From: Pseudopithomyces maydicus
Lineage: Eukaryota; Ascomycota; Dothideomycetes; Pleosporales; Didymosphaeriaceae
Length of the DNA: 64,000 bases
Reading direction: 5' to 3'
Assembly (NCBI GenBank): GCA_026873275.1
Contig: JANTUC010000010.1
Location: 930,001 to 994,000, forward strand
Part shown: positions 10,796 to 20,699 of the stretch, in pieces
Numbering within the stretch: position 1 is the stretch's first letter
Layout: each line of letters opens with the position of its first letter
Translations under genes and position numbers: made by a program
The notes under the pieces: generated by a model
What the model saw: the letters and a program-made list of their open reading frames with translations, nothing else
Told to the model about the DNA's origin: nothing
Databases searched by the model: none

Positions 10796-11870
10796 ATGTC
10801 CGAATACAACACCCCTGAATTCACTCGCTACGCTGCCGTCCACCAAAATCCCAAGGGTGCTGGTGATGCTCGTCCGACCGCCCTGCAGATCGTACAGGAT
10901 GAGCGTCTCCAAGGCAAACTTGCCGGTAAAGTCGTCGTCATCACCGGCTGCTCCTCTGGCATTGGCATAGAGACCGCTCGTGCTATGAAGGCGACGGGTG
11001 CTCACGTCTTCGCCACCGCTCGTGACTTGGAAAAGGGCAAAAAGGCACTGGCTGACAGTGAGTCCCCCGTGAGAGGCATCGCTTGCCCGGCTTTTGCTCA
11101 TCAGTCCAACCACAGTCCTCGAACCGGGCAAGCTCGAACTTGAACTTTTGGATCTCAACTCTCTCACCTCAGTTCGCAACTTCGCCAAATCTGTCCTCCA
11201 AAAGACCAACAACCAGATCAACATCTTGATCAACAACGCCGGAATCATGGAGATTCCCGAAGAGAAGACCGAGGACGGTTTCGAGAAGCAGTTCGGCACC
11301 AACCATCTCGCCCACTTTCTGCTGTTCCAGCTACTGAAGCCCGCCCTCCTGTCCTCCTCTACTCCCGAGTTCCAATCCCGCGTCGTAGCTGTGTCGTCCT
11401 TGGGTCATCGGTATAGCGACATTGACCTCGATAACGTTATGCTCGAAGGCGGTGCCTACCTTCCCAACCATGCCTATGCCCACTCCAAGATTGGAAACAT
11501 CTATCTCGCCAACGAAATCGAGCGCCGGTACGGTTCACAGGGCTTGCACGCAAACAGCCTGCATCCTGGCGGAATATGGACAGGCCTACAAGCCCACCTG
11601 GACATGAGCAAATACAAGGGAAACACTGCAGTTGATAATTACATGAAGAGCGAGGCCCAAGGTGCTGCAACGACCGTGTGGTCGGCGGTATCTAAATGCT
11701 GGGAGGGCAAGGGCGGAAAGTACCTGGACCATTGTCAGATCGCTCCGCCATACGACGAGAGCACCGGCCTGTTGGGCTCGGGGTATTCCCCTTGGGCTTT
11801 TAACGAGGACAAGGCGAAGAGGCTGTGGAGCATGAGCAACAAGTTCGTTGGGTTGCCGGAAGACGAATAG
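10796..11870 (+). CDS. Short-chain dehydrogenase/reductase (WW-oxidoreductase/retinol dehydrogenase-like)
   Basis: Exon 1 is 10796-11057, the intron is 11058-11115 (GTGAGT...CCACAG) and exon 2 is 11116-11870; 338 residues. The NAD(P)-binding motif TGCSSGIG is at 51-57, NNAG follows, and the catalytic YAHSK (Tyr and Lys) comes after a serine-rich VAVSSLGHR strand. These enzymes oxidise or reduce alcohols and ketones using NAD(P)(H). Around 40 residues precede the Rossmann fold and there is no clear targeting signal. The substrate cannot be inferred from neighbours. Confidence 0.92.
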
Positions 11871-12203
11871 TCCTTGTGTTGGAACTGTCGTAGTAAATGC
11901 AACAATATTGACCTGTGATGATGGTTCCCTGGTGAACATTGACGCTTTAGCTTCAGAACCATTGGTGAATCAGAGGCACGGACCTAGCCGCCCTGGAACC
12001 GCTTAGTCACTAGGGTCGGTAGTGGCGATCCATCAGCCCTACAACTTGGCTTGGAGAGTCGCTCCACTCCACCTCTCACTCTTCTGCTTCTACACTCTGC
12101 GCCTGGACCATACCACAAGACTTGTGATCGCATCGCAAGCGCCGGCTGTATACTCATAAAACTTTTCCAGAATCAGCCAACGATCGTCCTGACCGCCGCC
12201 ATC
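11871..12203. other. Intergenic spacer
   Basis: 3' flank of the dehydrogenase and promoter of the Kin17-like gene. Nothing else is seen. Confidence 0.5.
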
Positions 12204-13040
12204 ATGCCGCGCGCCGAAGTAGGAAGCACCAAGCACCTCGCCAACCAAATGAAGTCGAAAGGACTTCAGCGGCTGCGGTGGTGGTGCGAGCCTTGCCAAA
12301 AGCAGTGTCGCGACGCAAACGGCTTCAAATGCCATGTTCAATCCGAGGCCCATGTCCGCCAGATGCACGTTGTCGGCGAGAACCCGCAGAAATATATCCA
12401 GAACTACAGCTCCGACTTCCAACGAGATTTCGTCTCTTTACTACGGACCACCCACGGCGAGAAGTGGATCGGTGCGAATCGATTCTACAACGAATATATC
12501 CGATTCAAGGAGCACGTCCATATGAACTCAACACGGTGGAACAGCCTCACAGAATTTGTGAAACACCTTGGTAGAGAGGCTGTAGTAAACGTGAAGGAAG
12601 ACGAAAAGGACGGCTTGATGATTGCCTGGAGGGACACAAGCGCCGCGGCGACTAAGCGGCGAGAGGAAATTCGAGAGCAGGAGCTGGCCGAGGCACGGAG
12701 TGGCGCTGGTGAGGACAAAATGTTGAAGAAAATGTCAAAGCGCGCACAGGAAGAGGCCGAGGAAAAGGCACGGATACTAGAGGCAAGGCGAGCTGCCCAG
12801 GCCCAATCTGCGTCATCGCGACCGGAAGAAAACAAAACCGAATCGCTCGCCGAGCAGAAGGAGGAGGAAGAGGAAGTACCCAAGGCAGATGCCGGTCCGG
12901 TAAAATTCAGCTTCGGCTTGAAACCAAAGATTGCGCCGCTAGGCAAGAATGGATTGGGGCAGATGAAGAGCCAGAGCATCTTCAAGCGGCAGCGGCTAGA
13001 GAATGGCGACGAGGCACCAAAGAAGAAGGTGAAGTTATAA
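12204..13040 (+). CDS. Kin17/RTS2-like zinc-finger nucleic-acid-binding protein
   Basis: A single exon of 278 residues. It starts at the ATG at 12204 (MPRAEVGSTKHLANQMKSKG), which matches the very conserved start of Kin17 proteins. A C2H2 finger WCEPCQKQCRD...HVQSEAH (about 28-50) is followed by the winged-helix region containing the family's WNSLTEFVKHLGREG-like stretch and MIAWRDTS. The tail is charged coiled coil and ends in KKKVKL, a nuclear localisation type signal. Kin17/Rts2 proteins act in DNA replication, repair and RNA processing. The C-terminal KOW part of animal Kin17 is absent, as in yeast Rts2. Confidence 0.93.
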   Translation: MPRAEVGSTKHLANQMKSKGLQRLRWWCEPCQKQCRDANGFKCHVQSEAHVRQMHVVGENPQKYIQNYSSDFQRDFVSLLRTTHGEKWIGANRFYNEYIRFKEHVHMNSTRWNSLTEFVKHLGREAVVNVKEDEKDGLMIAWRDTSAAATKRREEIREQELAEARSGAGEDKMLKKMSKRAQEEAEEKARILEARRAAQAQSASSRPEENKTESLAEQKEEEEEVPKADAGPVKFSFGLKPKIAPLGKNGLGQMKSQSIFKRQRLENGDEAPKKKVKL

Positions 13041-13544
13041 GTCGGCACGTGGCGAATCTGCATTTCAAGTATAGCGTGGAGTTGGGGTTATGGTCTATGA
13101 CATTGTATATTCGGCGAAACGGAGCGGCCTACACTAGGCATGGGTCAAAATGGGTCGCAAATATCCTGAAAATATTTTGTGAGCGAGCATTCACCCTTGG
13201 TGTCGCTCATTTAAAGAGCAGCACCTACTACATCATGAATCCGATGGCCTTGACATATTACAATTTGCTGCTTGTATGGACGCGTTCAATTTCATCATTG
13301 TATGTCAAGATCCACTCACTATGTCTTCTGAATAGCCAAAAGACAGTTGGACATGTATGTCCATGAATATATGGGGAGGTATAAGATACTATCAACTAAG
13401 AAGTGATCTTGAATCTACATCTAAACATGCATGCTCAGCCGCCGTGCAGAACGGCTACGATGTTTCCAAATGCGCTTCGCACAACGAACAGAACCAAGCG
13501 TACACACATAATCCTCAAGGTTACTTTACGTTTCCTCACTGTGC
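13041..13544. other. Convergent 3' flanks, Kin17-like and glucuronan lyase
   Basis: AT-richer sequence between two converging genes; no credible gene. Confidence 0.5.
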
Positions 13545-14567
13545 TCAAGCACTCTTTTTAATCTTGTCCGGATCTGCTTCAGCAAACGTGCTCCCAACAC
13601 CGATTTCGTCAATCCAAAGCATCCTCTCTTTCTGGTTTCCTACCATTTTGTGATCATCATCGTGCCAGCTGTTTGCGTACAGTCCAACACGGAATTGATA
13701 GTTTCGGTAGTCATCCAGAAGCGTGGTCTTGATCGATCTCTTATTTGCGACCTCGGTACCGTTAAGCCACGCCTGAAATTCACCCGTTGCATCGCTCTTC
13801 CATTTTACGCGGAAGGTCAACTTGTACCAGATACCGGCCTCAATCTCTCCGATCGGACTCTCGTCGCTCTTGAGTTGAAACGAGTTTGTGACCTGGCAGT
13901 TGGGACCAAGACTGCAATCCCACTTCTTGTCTGTTGGCGGGCATTTCTGGCCCTGCAGCATCTGTCCACTCTTTGTACGAGCAAACAGTTTGTTCCCATT
14001 TATCCAGATCATTGTCGTGGGGCTAAAGTCATCGCAGGTCCCACCGTTGATGTCATTGAAGTCTGCACCGAATTGCGCGATATTATAATTCTGAGGGTCG
14101 AACCTAAGGGTTGAAACATCAAATCAGCGAGTCGTTCAAAGAAAAACCAGGGTAACAAGGCAGAGGTAGATGTTTCAGCTCCAGCTTTGGTACCAAAGTC
14201 TCGAAATCTTTTAGACTTTGGTGACAGCTGAAACAGCCACCTTATATCCCGGACCTACGTACTCCCACTTAGAGTGCAGTCGAAATGCAAATCCATAGTA
14301 CTTCTCTTCGTCGCGTTTATAGCCATGGGCGTAGTGTTTCTCAGCGTGGTAGCGACCGCTGTAGCTCGTGCCAAGGTATTCTTGTCCAAATTTAAGCGCT
14401 TGCCCGCCACTGTAGGAGGAGCTGGTGGAATCTTGAATATAGCCCTTGGTGTTCTTGTCGATGTACTGATTGTCCCACCCAGAAGTAGTGCCGTGGTTAA
14501 CAAATTCTTGGGTAGCAAAAGTAGCAGGGAGAAGCCCGAGGGCAAGAATGAAAGCTTGAGAAAACAT
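13545..14567 (-). CDS. Secreted polysaccharide lyase family 20 (glucuronan lyase-like)
   Basis: Exon 1 is 14567-14263, the intron is 14262-14104 (GTACGT...CTTAG, 159 nt) and exon 2 is 14103-13545; 287 residues. A signal peptide MFSQAFILALGLLPATFA precedes a beta-sandwich sequence with TTSGWDN, SGRYHAEK and YYGFAFRL. The splice yields SKWEFDPQNYNIAQF, which closely follows the pattern I know from Trichoderma glucuronan lyase; that fit decided the donor site over the unspliced reading, which stops at once. PL20 enzymes cut beta-1,4-polyglucuronate by beta-elimination outside the cell. The intron is about three times the local norm and contains a nested hairpin. Confidence 0.87.
14172..14234. 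repeat. Nested inverted repeat inside the PL20 intron
   Basis: The outer arms GTTTCAGCT (14172-14180) and AGCTGAAAC (14226-14234) pair perfectly. The inner arms ACCAAAGTCT (14192-14201) and AGACTTTGGT (14213-14222) also pair perfectly around an 11-nt loop. The left side has an 11-nt bulge against 3 nt on the right. Confidence 0.85.
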
Positions 14568-15029
14568 GGTTGTATGAGTCTACAGAGTTTGTTATCGAAT
14601 TCAAAGCCGTGAAATGCCTCTTTTATATTCTTCTCCCGTTATGCTAAAGTTTTATTTTGGAACTTGACGGATATTAGATGCACTTCACCCTAATCCGTCT
14701 CTACGTGATTGGTCTTTCTGAGAAATCACATTTGTGGATACTCTGTAAATATGAATTAGCGGATCTACAAAGTCCGCAATACCCAATGGTTAGCCATGCA
14801 GATGGGGTGCGGAATTTAGTAAGCCCGTCGCTGCTGAGCGTTGCAGGGGCCATGCGCTGAGCTGTTGCGGAGTAAACAAGCAAATACGAGCTGAGACTGA
14901 AACAACATCAGCTATTCAGCATCCGATTACACTATCATTAGTTACGCTTTATGGACTTTTGGTGGACCTAAGCCCTTTCAAGGGCTGCTTGGGGACGTTC
15001 AAATTGTACAAGCAAGAGTGGAAAATCAT
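14568..15029. other. Intergenic region upstream of PL20
   Basis: Promoter of the lyase and 3' flank of the first cupin gene. No gene seen. Confidence 0.5.
14622..14627 (-). promoter_or_regulatory. TATA box of the glucuronan lyase gene
   Basis: Read on the minus strand, TATAAA lies 55 nt upstream of the ATG at 14567, fitting a regulated secreted-enzyme gene. Confidence 0.5.
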
Positions 15030-15617
15030 TTAATGCCCTCCAGAGGGTTTCCATCCGTCAGGAGCCAACTCTTCTTTCACAAAACCTGGCGCGACTACAA
15101 TTTGTTAGTCATCGTACTCGGTCTGCATACAATGAAATATGAACACGATCATCTTACCAGTTGTTCCGACAAGAGTCCAATTTCCCAGACTTTTTGCACT
15201 CTGCCATTCTTGCCTTCCCACGACTACTTGCGGCTGTTGTCCAACGAAGATGTCTGGGCCCAGTTCCTTCGTACGCCATGGGCGTCCGTCGTCGCGGGAC
15301 AAGGAAAGGATCAACGGTGCACCGGCATAATAATGCCACACTTCTGCTGCATCAACGCGGTGCCAGGCCGAGTCACCTGCGGGGCCTTCGAGTAAGTAGT
15401 AGATGGCAGTGCTGGCAGAACGATTCAGTGAGGGGATTCGGTATCTGTCCTCGAAAGTCTCGATAAAGTAGCCCTTTTCGACGTTGGCGGTAAGGTTGAG
15501 CTTCTTCACGATTTCGTCCGCAGACCGATCGTTGATGTTGACGAAAGTGCTGGAGCTGGCGGTGAACAGAAGCAATGAGAAACACAGATGCAAATAGGAT
15601 AGGAAGATCTGCTGCAT
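15030..15617 (-). CDS. DUF985 cupin, secreted type
   Basis: Exon 1 is 15617-15158, the intron is 15157-15095 (GTAAGA, branch GACTAAC, acceptor TTGTAG) and exon 2 is 15094-15030; 174 residues. A hydrophobic start MQQIFLSYLHLCFSLLLFTA reads as a signal peptide. The RmlC-type cupin fold follows with EKGYFIETF, IYYLLEGP, WHRVDAAEVWHYYAGAPL and LSLGNWTLVGTT-like strands; the intron restores the family end VAPGFVKEEL. DUF985 cupins are sugar-epimerase-like or metal-binding barrels of unknown function. A paralogue without a signal peptide lies divergently 366 bp away. Confidence 0.9.
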
Positions 15618-15983
15618 ATTGAAGGTGCTAACCGGAAGGGGTAGATGATCGATAGGTTGGTGATGCTTTGTTCGTGAGGTTGCCGGGCGTGGCTAAACTC
15701 ACGACGATAAACGGAGTCGCAAGAGTAAGATCGAGCTTGAGACTGGAGCAGGTAAGGGCTACTCCTGCCGAAGCTAGGCCCCACTTGCTGTGTAAGTACA
15801 ATCCTGAGCCAGCAATCGCTGACGTAATCACCAAGTGTATCTTTTCTCACTTCGGAAGCAATCGGCCTCTTTCATTCATTACATTGGTTTCCTCTCCCTC
15901 ACAGTTGTTGCGGTGAAAGTATATACAGTGCCTTCTGAAATCCTTGTTGGACTGCCAGAGCACCCTTACCTTGATTCTCCGAT
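15618..15983. promoter_or_regulatory. Shared divergent promoter of the two DUF985 cupin genes
   Basis: These 366 bp separate the two opposed start codons, so both genes probably use it. I see no convincing TATA or repeated operator. Confidence 0.55.
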
Positions 15984-16505
15984 ATGGCTTCTACATCCAA
16001 CATATCCACTAAAACAGCGAAGGAAATCATTTCAGAACTGAACATGAGACCTCACCCAGAAAAAGGCTATTTTGTCGAGACTTTCCGTGATTCAGCCACA
16101 GATCCTACCGGTCGCGCACACAGCACCCAAATTTACTACCTCCTCGAAGGCGAGTCTGGCCTTTCGCACTGGCATCGTGTCATCGACGCTGTGGAAGTAT
16201 GGCACTATTATGCCGGTGCTCCGCTGCAATTGTCATTGTCTTGGGACGATGGTAAGCCCATCAGAAACCTTGTGCTTGGTACAGACCTTCCAGAGGTGAG
16301 TCAGGAAACCCTCATACCACCGCCGGAGATGTAGAGTTGATGTTTCAATTAGGGTCAGCGACCTCAGATTGTGGTCGAGCGAGGCGAATGGCAACATGCA
16401 CTTAGTCTAGGCGACTGGACTCTTGTCGGTTGTACGGTAGCGCCGGGGTTCACCATGGAAAGTTTCGACATGGCGAAGGAAGGTTGGGAGCCAAGGGCTA
16501 CCTAG
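15984..16505 (+). CDS. DUF985 cupin, intracellular type
   Basis: Exon 1 is 15984-16295, the intron is 16296-16352 (GTGAGT...CAATTAG) and exon 2 is 16353-16505; 154 residues. It lacks a signal peptide. EKGYFVETFRD, IYYLLEGES, HWHRVIDAVEVWHYYAGAP and WTLVGCTVAPGF mark the same cupin family as its divergent neighbour. The intron is at a different place from the neighbour's: this gene is interrupted before GQRPQ and uninterrupted before VAPGF; the other is the reverse. Function unknown. Confidence 0.9.
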
Positions 16506-17180
16506 TATGTTCCGGTGGTTTGTCTTGCAATAAGATGAGAGCATGCAGGCGTGGATACTATTGGGCATTTTGCGAATGTAGACTGATCCTGGTTGTCCCA
16601 CGGAGTCGGATCCTGAACTTGAGACTGTATCTTGTGATATATGAATTCTGTAATCCTGTCCGCATGGTTGATTCGAACGCTTCGCATCATAGCAAGGGAT
16701 GTTGGTTTTTCTGGTTTGGTATTGTGTTTGGTTTGACTCGTCTGTCTTTAATGACTCTATCATGGTTTCAGGTGTACTGGCGGTCAGGAGCCCCTGATCC
16801 TGAATATCTCATATTGTAGGACTGATCTGTCTTCCTGTTGAGCAAACGTTCACGAACACAGGTTGTACTTGGATATTTCAGTCACGCCGAAAAGCTCCAT
16901 TAGCCTTTCCTTACATGACATGTCCTTCGAGATGAGCTGGAGCAGTTTCTGGGAAAGTATCATGTCAAAGCGCGCACCGTCATGGGTCACTTGACATATG
17001 ATCAATAGCTGAATAGACGTGCCGTATCATTGAATGTCACAGGTGCTCCACAACTTTCACTGGCGCTCCACGGCTTCACTAGCGCCGAAGGTCTTGGCAT
17101 GCGCAATAGTGTGAGCCTCAACTTTCTTCGGGCCACTAGAACATTGCAACCACAAACGCTCAACCCGACAACTGCTCGCA
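16506..17180. other. Intergenic region upstream of SYF2
   Basis: 3' flank of the cupin and promoter of SYF2. A reading frame over 16430-16819 overlaps the cupin exon in another frame and is not credible. Confidence 0.5.
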
Positions 17181-18041
17181 ATGGCCGACTCCTCAAACCC
17201 GGCAGATCGCACAGCAGACATGGCAGGATCACCCTCGTCAACGAATGCTGACGCCACCACCGCCCCTACTTCCGCCGAAACCGCCTCCGCAACTCCCTCC
17301 GCAACTGATCCCAAGGCCGCTCTCGCCGCGCGCATGGCCCGCTTCAAAGCGCTCCAGTCTCAAAAGGAGTCCGGACGCCGTCACACAGAAGCCGAGCTCC
17401 GCGCTGCTGAAGACCGCCCTCAGCGCCTTGCTCAGCTCTCAAAATTGCAAGCCGCCAACGAGAAAGCGTCGTACAAGCTCCTCAAAGCAGACAATCCCGA
17501 TTTTGAACGTAAGCGTAATTGGGACTACACCGTTGAAGAGAGCGCATCGTGGGACAAGCGGCAAGCCAAGAAGGCGCGGAATCGCGACAATGTGGCGTTC
17601 GCAGATTTCAGAGGAGAAGCGAACAAGGTGTACAAGCGGCAGGTGAAGCAGATGGGCGAGAAGGATTTAGAAGAGTATGCGAGAGAAAAAGGCGAGCGGC
17701 TGCAGAGGCAGGTGCGAATGGGGTTGTTGCAGCTGGTGGAGGAGAACGGGGAGGTGTTCACAGTGGATGCGCAGGGGAGAGTGAACACTCCGGCCGAGGA
17801 GCTGTATGGACATGATCATAAACCATCGAAAGAGGCGGTAGACAAGCTGGTGGACGATCTGGAGAAGGGCGAGCGGGCACGATTGAAGGCCAGAGCTGCA
17901 CGAGGGATCAACGACGACGACGGTGGGGACGTTACGTACATCAATGAGAAGAACAAGCAGTTCAACGAGAAGCTCAATCGGTTCTACAACCGATATACGA
18001 CGGAAATTCGAGAGAGCTTTGAGCGGGGCACGGCGATCTGA
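17181..18041 (+). CDS. SYF2: Pre-mRNA-splicing factor SYF2
   Basis: A single exon of 286 residues. A low-complexity Ser/Thr/Ala start is followed by RMARFKALQSQKESGRR, DNPDFERKRNWDYTVEES, YKRQVKQMGEKDLEEY and the closing NEKNKQFNEKLNRFYNRYT, the full SYF2 pattern. SYF2 is a coiled-coil member of the Prp19-associated (NTC) part of the spliceosome and acts in the nucleus. The window also contains CEF1 and CWC25, two further factors of the same machine, but they are not adjacent. Confidence 0.95.
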   Translation: MADSSNPADRTADMAGSPSSTNADATTAPTSAETASATPSATDPKAALAARMARFKALQSQKESGRRHTEAELRAAEDRPQRLAQLSKLQAANEKASYKLLKADNPDFERKRNWDYTVEESASWDKRQAKKARNRDNVAFADFRGEANKVYKRQVKQMGEKDLEEYAREKGERLQRQVRMGLLQLVEENGEVFTVDAQGRVNTPAEELYGHDHKPSKEAVDKLVDDLEKGERARLKARAARGINDDDGGDVTYINEKNKQFNEKLNRFYNRYTTEIRESFERGTAI

Positions 18042-18207
18042 GGAGGAATGGAGGTGACATTATACCCTGGTAGTTGGGCGTTTGGGAATTAGCATTGTCG
18101 CTGCATTTAGTAACAGGTATAACGATAAGCACATCAAGTGCACATGCATGACGAAAGAACATTGACTCTTTTTTTTTTTTTTTTTCCTTTTGGAGCATCT
18201 TGTCTCA

Positions 18208-19212
18208 TCAAAAGATGGACCCCAACACTCTCTGGACATCCTGCCCAGGCTCTGGCTTCTTATCCGCCTTGGTCCGCATCTCCTTCTGCTGGAACTTGCT
18301 CCTCCTTTCCTTCTTCACCTTCTGCGGCGCCTCATCGCCCGCAGTGGGTACTGTGGCCACACCCGTCCTCTCCTCGCCATCCACGCCCTCACCCTTTGCC
18401 TTTCTCTTCGCCTCGATGCCACCGAGCATCTTGCCTCTTTCCACATTTTCCAAAAACCTCTCGTTCTCCTTCTTCCCCTTGGCAATCTCCACCCTCAAGC
18501 GGGCAGCCCGTTCCGCATTCTCGTTCTGGATTTGCTCGACCAAATGGGCCCATTTGACACCCGACAGGTACTTTACATTCCAGACCTCGTCGTGCCACCG
18601 ACCGCGCTTCTTCCCGCCCATGATTTGTGCGTTGAGGTTCTCGGCGACGAATTTGGCGTCTTTCTTGGCGAGAAACTCGACCCAGCCGTCCAGGAAGAGT
18701 TTCCTGCGGGTGCCACCTGTGCGGAGGCGCTGGGCGCGGGAGGTGGAGGGTTCGGGGGTGAGGAAGATACGGCCTATCGCACCGTATGGGGTCAGGAGAC
18801 TGCGCAAAACGTTCGGCTTCATGAATGGTGGCACACGCGACAGGTATATGACGCCGCTTTTGTCCTTGCTCGGTTTGGAGGGCAGAGGAAGTGGTTTGGA
18901 GAGCTTGCCGGCCTGGAGCTTGAGGCCGGAGGGGAGGGTCGCTTGGAGTTTCTCGAGGTGGGCGAGTTCGGCGGCGGGGTTGTCGAGAGGGTCGTCGTCG
19001 TCGTCGTCGCCGTCGTCGTCATGGTCGTCCTGGTCGGCGTTGTCGGAGAGATGGTCGTCGGCTGCATCGTCCGACTCGGAGTCGTGGTCGATCTTTCGAC
19101 GCTTAGTGGCCTTGAGCATGCGCGATCTGCTCTCGTCCTCGGATTCGTAGTCGCGCTCTTCCTCGTCGCTGTCGTCGGCATCGAGCCATTCGTTGCGTTT
19201 TCGCGTCGCCAT
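18208..19212 (-). CDS. ESF2: ESF2/ABT1 18S rRNA processing factor
   Basis: A single exon of 334 residues from the ATG at 19212. An acidic leader with an Asp run (about 60-75) is followed by SGVIYLSRVPPFMKPNVLR, an RRM with GRIFLTPE, then GWVEFLAKKDAKFVAENLN and the basic tail typical of Esf2. Esf2 binds the U3 processome and supports early 18S rRNA cleavage and the helicase Dbp8. Longer reading upstream of 19212 crosses the promoter repeats and starts without a good ATG. It shares a 356-bp divergent promoter with CWC25. Confidence 0.94.
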   Translation of the reverse strand: MATRKRNEWLDADDSDEEERDYESEDESRSRMLKATKRRKIDHDSESDDAADDHLSDNADQDDHDDDGDDDDDDPLDNPAAELAHLEKLQATLPSGLKLQAGKLSKPLPLPSKPSKDKSGVIYLSRVPPFMKPNVLRSLLTPYGAIGRIFLTPEPSTSRAQRLRTGGTRRKLFLDGWVEFLAKKDAKFVAENLNAQIMGGKKRGRWHDEVWNVKYLSGVKWAHLVEQIQNENAERAARLRVEIAKGKKENERFLENVERGKMLGGIEAKRKAKGEGVDGEERTGVATVPTAGDEAPQKVKKERRSKFQQKEMRTKADKKPEPGQDVQRVLGSIF

Positions 19213-19568
19213 GGTGCGTCGAGGCCCGCTCGGTATGTCGGTCCGCTGGGTGTTGGGATGTGGCGTTCGGCGTTCGGCTTTGGGCAGAGGCAGTTCTGGC
19301 CGTCGTTTCTGGCCGTCGTTTCTGGCCGTCGTTTCTGGCCGTCGTATGCGGGCTCCAATGTCGGCTGCGCTGGGCGCGAAACTTTTGGTGCGGAGTTGCA
19401 GCGGAGGTGTAAAAATTAGTGGGGCTAGCCTTGGCGTCGGAAGAGGCTGGCTGGCGCTGGCGCTGGCGCTTTTGGTGGCGGACGCTCGGCTGGATACTTT
19501 TGGCCTCCTGCACCAACACTTGTGAACCATCCACCCACCCACTCACTCACCTCGCACCCGTCGCAACC
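19213..19568. promoter_or_regulatory. Divergent promoter ESF2 / CWC25
   Basis: These 356 bp lie between opposed start codons and include the 13-bp tandem array. GGCGCT microrepeats follow near 19450. Confidence 0.55.
19294..19345. repeat. Four perfect 13-bp tandem repeats in the ESF2/CWC25 promoter
   Basis: The unit TTCTGGCCGTCGT occurs four times head to tail without mismatch. The block lies 82-133 nt upstream of the ESF2 ATG and about 220-275 nt upstream of the CWC25 ATG. Confidence 0.95.
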
Positions 19569-20699
19569 ATGGGTGGCGATCTCAATACCAAGAAAAGCTG
19601 GCATCCCCATCTGCGAAAGAACCAGGAGAGAGTATGGAAGGAGGAGAAGGCGGCCCTGGAGGAGCGCAAGCTCATCGAGAAGCTGCGCAAGGAGCGCGAG
19701 GAGGAGCGCCAGATCGAGGAGCTGCAGAAGCTGCAAGAAGCAAATGGAGGCAGGGTTGCGACTAAGCGTGTCGACTGGATGTATGCCGGCCCCAGCGGAG
19801 ATGGCGCAGGCGTCACAGAGGAGCGCGAGGGCTACCTGCTCGGCAAGCGCAGGATCGATGGGCTGCTCAAGGGCAGTGACTCCCAGAACCTAAAGAAGGG
19901 CGCCGCCGTCGGCATCGATGCCGTGGGAAGCGCCAACGTCAACTCGGCGCGCGACACCCAGAAGAAGGTGCTTGAGGATCCTCTCCTCATGATCCAGAAG
20001 CAGAAGATGGAGATGCAGATCAAGGCCATGAAGGATGCACAGAAACAGAGGCAGTACGAGGAAAAGCGCGCAAAGGAGAAGGATCGCGAGAGGAAACACC
20101 GGCATCGCCACAGCCATCGAGATCGCTCGCGCTCGCCAGATCACCACGATGACAGAGAGCGCCGACACCGCAAGCACCGACGGGACTACCGAGACGAGCA
20201 CCGCCGGGACGATCACCGCCGAACATCGTCATCACGCTCGCCTCGCCGTCGCGAAGAGCGAGACAAGCCCCGTCGCCGTTCGTCGTCGCCGTCACCGTAT
20301 CGGAAAAGCCACCGTGACGATTATCGCGAGCGCGACAACTACCGTCGCCGAGACCGCTCCCATGAGCGTAGAGACAGCCATCGCCGTCGGGATCCACCCC
20401 TTCCAACCGAGAATCGTCCCCGTCAGCGAGACCCAACACCGCCGCCCAAACCAGATATGGCTGCCCGCCTTGCCGAGATGCAAGCAGCTGCTTCGTCTTT
20501 GGAAGAGCAGCGTAACGAGCGTGTGCGGCAGCGCGATGTGGAGGATGCCGCCGAGGAAGAAAACTACAGAAACAGCAGCAAGGATGGTGGACACCGTTTC
20601 ATATCTGGAATACGCAGCAAGGCTGCTTCGCAAATGGACCTAGGCGATGCTCTCGCTCGGGGGGTTCAGGTTTCAGGAGGGAAGTGGACGCTTGATTGA
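19569..20699 (+). CDS. CWC25: Pre-mRNA-splicing factor CWC25
   Basis: A single exon of 376 residues from the ATG at 19569. The N-terminal GGDLNTKKSWHPHLRKNQE is the CIR_N signature; VDWMYAGPSGDG, EGYLLGKRRID and DPLLMIQKQKM follow. The second half is an Arg/Ser/Asp/His-rich RS-like tail with the family ending RFISGIRSKAASQMDLGDAL. Cwc25 joins the spliceosome after Prp2 action and promotes the first transesterification. Longer reading upstream of 19569 overlaps the divergent promoter and is unlikely. Confidence 0.95.
   Translation: MGGDLNTKKSWHPHLRKNQERVWKEEKAALEERKLIEKLRKEREEERQIEELQKLQEANGGRVATKRVDWMYAGPSGDGAGVTEEREGYLLGKRRIDGLLKGSDSQNLKKGAAVGIDAVGSANVNSARDTQKKVLEDPLLMIQKQKMEMQIKAMKDAQKQRQYEEKRAKEKDRERKHRHRHSHRDRSRSPDHHDDRERRHRKHRRDYRDEHRRDDHRRTSSSRSPRRREERDKPRRRSSSPSPYRKSHRDDYRERDNYRRRDRSHERRDSHRRRDPPLPTENRPRQRDPTPPPKPDMAARLAEMQAAASSLEEQRNERVRQRDVEDAAEEENYRNSSKDGGHRFISGIRSKAASQMDLGDALARGVQVSGGKWTLD

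Noticed and set aside
16665..16700. Possible tRNA (TTCGAA near a B-box-like stretch)
   Set aside because: No matching A box, acceptor stem or anticodon arm could be placed around it; no tRNA was found elsewhere by eye.
18190..19419. 409-codon plus-strand frame opposite ESF2
   Set aside because: It is an antisense shadow of the ESF2 coding region, with hydrophobic low-complexity runs opposite the Asp-rich stretch.
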